From assembly GCA_963719875.1 (NCBI GenBank), contig CAVRDJ010000002.1, positions 1,798,001-1,862,000 of the forward strand: a DNA stretch of 64,000 nt, given 5' to 3'. Shown here one piece after another: positions 60,755 to 64,000 of this stretch (positions are counted from its first letter, which is position 1; every line of letters begins with the position of its first letter). The DNA is from Palsa-360 sp963719875. Its GTDB lineage: Bacteria; Acidobacteriota; Terriglobia; Acidiferrales; UBA7541. Under the pieces are notes generated by a model, which saw only the letters and a list, made by a program, of their open reading frames with translations, was not told where the DNA came from and did no database searches. The translations under genes were made by a program, and so were the position numbers.

Positions 60755-61129
60755 ATGAAAATAGCGGCTATTAGCATGGTTGGCTTGCTGATGCTGGCTG
60801 GGGGCCTCTCGGCTCAAAAGGCTCCGAGCTTCTCGGTTCGAAACAACGAAACCTTCATTGGTCAGATCACCGATAGCATATGTGCGGAAGGTCATCACAG
60901 TAGTGTGACCAAAAGCGAGAAAAATTGCATTCTCACGTGCGTCAAGTTCGATGGCGCACAATTCGTGCTCTACAACACTGAGACTAAACGCATCTACAAA
61001 TTGAATGATCAACTGCAACCTGAGGCCTTTGCGGGTCAAGAAGTGACAGTAATCGGAAGATACGATAAGAACATAAACGCGATCCAGGTGATCAGTATCA
61101 GGCCCAAGATCACTTATGCGGGACTCTGA
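60755..61129 (+). CDS. Small secreted DUF5818-like protein, 124 aa
   Basis: Signal peptide MKIAAISMVGLLMLAGGLSA. The mature part has the acidobacterial pattern TFIGQITDSICAEGHHS, CILTCVKFDGAQFVLYN, FAGQEVTVIGRYDKNINAIQ, an OB-like fold with paired Cys. ATG 60755 follows AGGAGGGGG. Function unknown. Confidence 0.72.
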   Translation: MKIAAISMVGLLMLAGGLSAQKAPSFSVRNNETFIGQITDSICAEGHHSSVTKSEKNCILTCVKFDGAQFVLYNTETKRIYKLNDQLQPEAFAGQEVTVIGRYDKNINAIQVISIRPKITYAGL

Positions 61130-61193
61130 GGCACCACGAGTTCTCATTTGTCGTGGCCGTTGCGGCTGGCAAGATGAACTGTCACACTGATAG

Positions 61194-61436
61194 GTGACTG
61201 CCGTGACTGTGCACCGGGTGCAGGGATTAGAGAAATACCGGCGGGGAGGGATATATATCGTTTTTACGAAACTTGGCGATGGCGAATTTCTTTTGGTAGC
61301 ATCTCGCGAAGAACTTGAGCAGGCCGCGCACCTCATACTGGAACTCAACGCCAACTGGCCCAACGAATATGTAATTCGGGATTCGAGAGGCAACGACGTT
61401 AGTTCGGGAGGATCGAATGATCGACGACCTCTATGA
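61194..61436 (+). CDS. Small unknown protein, 80 aa
   Basis: GTG start (61194 or 61203). YIVFTKLGDGEFLLVASREE LEQAAHLILELN looks like a small alpha/beta unit. Its end overlaps the start of the haemoglobin gene by 20 nt, suggesting co-transcription. Confidence 0.5.
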   Translation: MTAVTVHRVQGLEKYRRGGIYIVFTKLGDGEFLLVASREELEQAAHLILELNANWPNEYVIRDSRGNDVSSGGSNDRRPL

Positions 61437-61785
61437 CCTCATCGGTGGAAGACAAACAGTCTGGGCGGCCACCGAATGCTTCTATCGCCGAGTCCTAGCC
61501 GATAGCAGAATTTGCAAGTTCTTTGAAAGTGCCGATATGGCGCACCTGCGGGCGGGGCAGAGCATGTTTATTTCCATGCTTCTCGGCGGACGAACCGCAT
61601 ATGCCGGCAAGGATATTGCCACCGCCCACGCGGGGGCGCGTGAGCACGGGCTGAACGACGCTCACTTCGATATGTTCCTCCAACATTTTCGCGATGCGCT
61701 GGAAGAAGTGGGGATCAATGCCGACAAGGCAGACAAGGTCATGAAACTTCTGGAGAGTAGGCGCAACGCTGTCTTGAATCGTTGA
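61417..61785 (+). CDS. Truncated haemoglobin (group I), 122 aa
   Basis: LYDLIGGRQTVWAATECFYR starts the 2-over-2 globin; FFESADMAHLRAGQSMFIS has Phe/His positions of helices B-E; GREHGLNDAHFDMFLQHFRD holds the proximal His (F8). 122 aa, normal for trHbN. ATG 61417 follows GGAGG. Roles in the family: NO dioxygenation or oxygen sensing. Confidence 0.9.
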   Translation: MIDDLYDLIGGRQTVWAATECFYRRVLADSRICKFFESADMAHLRAGQSMFISMLLGGRTAYAGKDIATAHAGAREHGLNDAHFDMFLQHFRDALEEVGINADKADKVMKLLESRRNAVLNR

Positions 61786-62459
61786 GACCGTTTCTAGCTC
61801 CATCCCAAGCAGCCCCTCTCTCAGAATGTGGCTTTTTGCGCCCGGGAGGAACTGACCACATTCCGTTTATGGGGATGTGGACAGTGGGAACATCGCGAGC
61901 GACACATTATGGAACATTTGGAAACCGAGGCAAATGCCAGCAAAATGGATCCGCTAATGTCGCGTTCCTTCCAGCCGATAACATCAGACAGCCGACGGGC
62001 ACGGATTCGTCTGCGTGGGTATAGTCGGTCCAATTCGATATTGAAGCTGTAGCAAATACCCACATGCCTCTCGACGAGTGCCGCCACTCGGAGCGGTTTA
62101 ATTTCGGGGTGCGGTTTACTGTTCAGCGGGGACGTTGCCTGGAACCTCGTTCTACCAGTCCCGGACTATCCGCACCCGATCGTATCCGATTGCAAGCGGG
62201 GCAGTTGGTTGAGGTCGAAGGCACCACGGCGCGTAATAGGACTTGTCGGGACACGGCAACGAGCGATACTTTAGAGTTGATGTACTTGTTATTTGGAATG
62301 AGAATTTGGACCGCAGGTGCCGCTGAGTGTCACCGGTTATTTGTTACGGACATCACAAACACTTGTGAGGAGGGTCACAGATGAAATACTGGTACCCGTG
62401 GCATATTAGGGGTCGCACGCCATTCGGTTTGCAATTCTCAGTACTCTGCGAGGGAAAAA
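61786..62459. other. Intergenic with a REP pair; no supported gene
   Basis: REP-like pair at about 61819-61880 (CTCAGAATGTGGCTTTTTGC, GACCACATTCC). ORFs at 61828 and 62064 lack ribosome sites and family features. Confidence 0.4.
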
Positions 62460-62828
62460 ATGTTTGAGAGAATCACAAGAAAGCACAGAGTCGGCACCAT
62501 CGCACTGCTCCCGTTGTTTCTGTTCGCCCTCCCTCATTTCGCGGCAGCGCAGGCCGACGGCCAGAAACTGTTCGACACAAACTGCGCCAAGTGCCACGGT
62601 GCCGATGGGACCGGGAATACTGTGGTCGGAAAAGCGGTCGGGGCGAAGGATTTAAATTCTCCCGAAGCCAAGAAGCTGACCGACGCCGAAATCTACACGC
62701 AGATCGATCAGGGCAAGGGGAATATGCCTCCTTTCGGAGGGACCCTAAATAAGGCGCAGATTGACAGTTTGATTCCAATCGTCCGCGAGTTTGCCAAGAA
62801 AAAAGCGGCCGCCAAGAAGCCAAGCTGA
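62460..62828 (+). CDS. Small secreted cytochrome c, 122 aa
   Basis: Signal peptide (IALLPLFLFALPHFAAAQ), haem site LFDTNCAKCHGADGTG (CxxCH), distal Met candidate in GKGNMPPFGGTLNKAQI, Lys/Ala tail. Class I monohaem cytochrome. AGGG precedes ATG 62460. Upstream of a second CxxCH protein. Confidence 0.92.
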   Translation: MFERITRKHRVGTIALLPLFLFALPHFAAAQADGQKLFDTNCAKCHGADGTGNTVVGKAVGAKDLNSPEAKKLTDAEIYTQIDQGKGNMPPFGGTLNKAQIDSLIPIVREFAKKKAAAKKPS

Positions 62829-62881
62829 GGTCCCTGTTCAGGCTGCTTTTGAACTGGCTGCCATCATCCCGAAATGAATGA

Positions 62882-62915
62882 TCCGTGCGGGTGGATCGGT
62901 TGAACGCCCACACGG
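62882..62915. terminator. Hairpin between the two cytochrome genes
   Basis: TCCGTGCGGGTG and CGCCCACACGGA pair over a short loop with two wobble or mismatch sites. No U-tract, so possibly an attenuating or processing hairpin. Confidence 0.45.
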
Positions 62916-63001
62916 ACCCGGAAAGCGCCCATGGGGTCGCTGAAGTTGGGGTGTGTCAATTCTTGAAATCCAGGACAATGACGAGAAAGGGGAAAGCAAG
63001 C

Positions 63002-64000
63002 ATGAACGATCAAGCGATACGATTTCGGGCAATTACTATCATCAGTACATCCTTTGCGCTGTTGATCAGTCTTTTCCTGCAAGTTCCGGCGGCTTCCGCG
63101 ATCCCGAGCTACGCTCGACAGACCGGGTTTCCATGCAAGTCCTGTCATTATACGCCGCCGGAACTGACGCCGCTCGGACGGGCGTTCAAGCTGAACGGCT
63201 ATACCATGGCCGGAAAACCAACGGTCACTTCGCCGGGAAAGGGAAATCAAGGCGCGCTCAACATATTAGAGTCCTTCCCGCTTTCGGTCTTATTCGATAC
63301 TGCCTTCACCTCGTTGAGGTCTCCACAGCCAGTCGTCCAAACCGGCGGCACCCTAACCTCTCAGAACGGCAGTTTTCAGTTTCCCGAGGACGCTTCGCTC
63401 TTTCTGGCCGGCGCGTGGTCCACACATGTCGGCAGTTTCGTTCAGGTGACGTATTCCAGCCAGAACGATCATTTCACTTGGGACAACTCCGACATCCGGT
63501 ATGCCAATTCAACGAAGCTGTTCAAAAAGGACCTCGCATTCGGAATCACACTAAACAACAACCCCACCGTGGAAGACCTCTGGAACAGCACTCCGGCATG
63601 GGGCTTTCCATGGGTGAACAGTGATTGGGCGCCTACGCCTAATGCGGGCGCAATCATCAATGGAGGACTGGCGCAAGACGTTGCGGGAATTGGCGGATAT
63701 GCGATGTGGAACAACCACCTGTATATCGCCGGAACCATCTATCGTTCGGCGCACATCGGCGCTCCGCTGCCAAATGCGGGAGTGGACGCCACCGGAACGG
63801 TGCCCCTGAGCATTAATATCCGCGGGGTAGCTCCTTACTGGCGCGTCGCCTGGCAGCAAACCTCGAAAAACAACTACCTGGAGGTTGGAAGCTACGGCAT
63901 TCACATGAAATCGACCCCAGGGAGCGTGACAACGGGCGTCACCGGTTTGGAAGACAGCTATACCGACTGGGCTGCCGATTTCCAGTACGATCGGACCATT
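63002..64000 (+). CDS. Secreted CxxCH protein, partial (333+ aa)
   Basis: Runs off the window. Signal peptide (AITIISTSFALLISLFLQVP, cleavage after AAS), then IPSYARQTGFPCKSCHYTPP with a haem site, then beta-rich repeats with GAWSTHVGSFVQVTYSSQND and SNTKLFKKDLAFGITLNNNP-like strands, as in outer-membrane porin-cytochrome partners. AAAGGGG lies 9 nt before ATG 63002. Downstream of the small cytochrome c, so likely part of one electron-transfer unit. Confidence 0.82.
   Translation, partial: MNDQAIRFRAITIISTSFALLISLFLQVPAASAIPSYARQTGFPCKSCHYTPPELTPLGRAFKLNGYTMAGKPTVTSPGKGNQGALNILESFPLSVLFDTAFTSLRSPQPVVQTGGTLTSQNGSFQFPEDASLFLAGAWSTHVGSFVQVTYSSQNDHFTWDNSDIRYANSTKLFKKDLAFGITLNNNPTVEDLWNSTPAWGFPWVNSDWAPTPNAGAIINGGLAQDVAGIGGYAMWNNHLYIAGTIYRSAHIGAPLPNAGVDATGTVPLSINIRGVAPYWRVAWQQTSKNNYLEVGSYGIHMKSTPGSVTTGVTGLEDSYTDWAADFQYDRTI

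Noticed and set aside
61828..62384. Two ORFs (74 and 106 aa) before the cytochrome c gene
   Set aside because: No ribosome sites, one crosses a REP repeat, and composition does not look like protein.

Overview
The window looks like soil Acidobacteriota (inference). The signs are DUF2934- and DUF5818-like small proteins, degenerate receivers, many short secreted proteins with strong GGAGG ribosome sites, TTG/GTG starts, GTGA/TTGA gene overlaps, and dispersed palindromic repeats. The chromosomal parts are 1-1.5 kb and 43-64 kb. Between them lies an integrated element of about 41.4 kb, bounded by a perfect 43-bp direct repeat of the 5' half of tRNA-Ala(TGC) (1548-1590 and 42964-43006). Just inside each end is a 19-bp direct repeat, CTGTGTCAGAACTGTGTCA.

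Layout of the element. 1.66-5.1 kb: tyrosine integrase coupled to an excisionase-like protein, then three unknown genes. 5.1-30 kb: a cargo zone with about a dozen copies of a palindromic REP-like repeat, small membrane and secreted proteins, a serine recombinase, a collagen-like surface protein, a GGDEF response regulator and four complete insertion sequences: two inverted IS110-family (IS1111-type) copies, one IS30 and one IS66. 30-36.1 kb: the most interesting module, namely a family B DNA polymerase with all exonuclease and polymerase motifs, an HNH protein, two helix-turn-helix proteins, and, divergently, a stand-alone Cas1 with intact catalytic residues, a zinc finger and a C-terminal HTH. 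No CRISPR array, cas2 or effector gene is visible. PolB + Cas1 + HNH + HTH is the hallmark gene set of casposons, so I call this a casposon-like module. Debris of a second such module lies at 16.9-21.1 kb: a cas1 zinc-finger fragment, and a polB 3' end split by IS66 with a perfect 8-bp target duplication. 36.2-42.6 kb: a run of tiny genes (one a zinc ribbon), then a RepA/DnaB-like ATPase flanked by nested inverted repeats that look like a replication or control region.

Right chromosomal arm. 43.2-48.7 kb: secreted hydrolase, zinc-dependent phospholipase C-like protein, SagB-type double nitroreductase and an NHL-repeat protein. 49-53.5 kb: housekeeping run rplU-rpmA-obgE-nadD-rsfS, then a sigma-54 activator and rlmH. 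53.7-58 kb: ArsC-like protein, Gly-rich secreted protein, and a TPM / nucleotidyltransferase / LemA cluster. 58.2-60.1 kb: divergent TetR and NmrA-like genes with operator-like palindromes. 60.4 kb: tRNA-Arg(TCG). 60.7-64 kb: DUF5818-like protein, truncated haemoglobin, small cytochrome c and the start of a larger CxxCH secreted protein that runs off the window.
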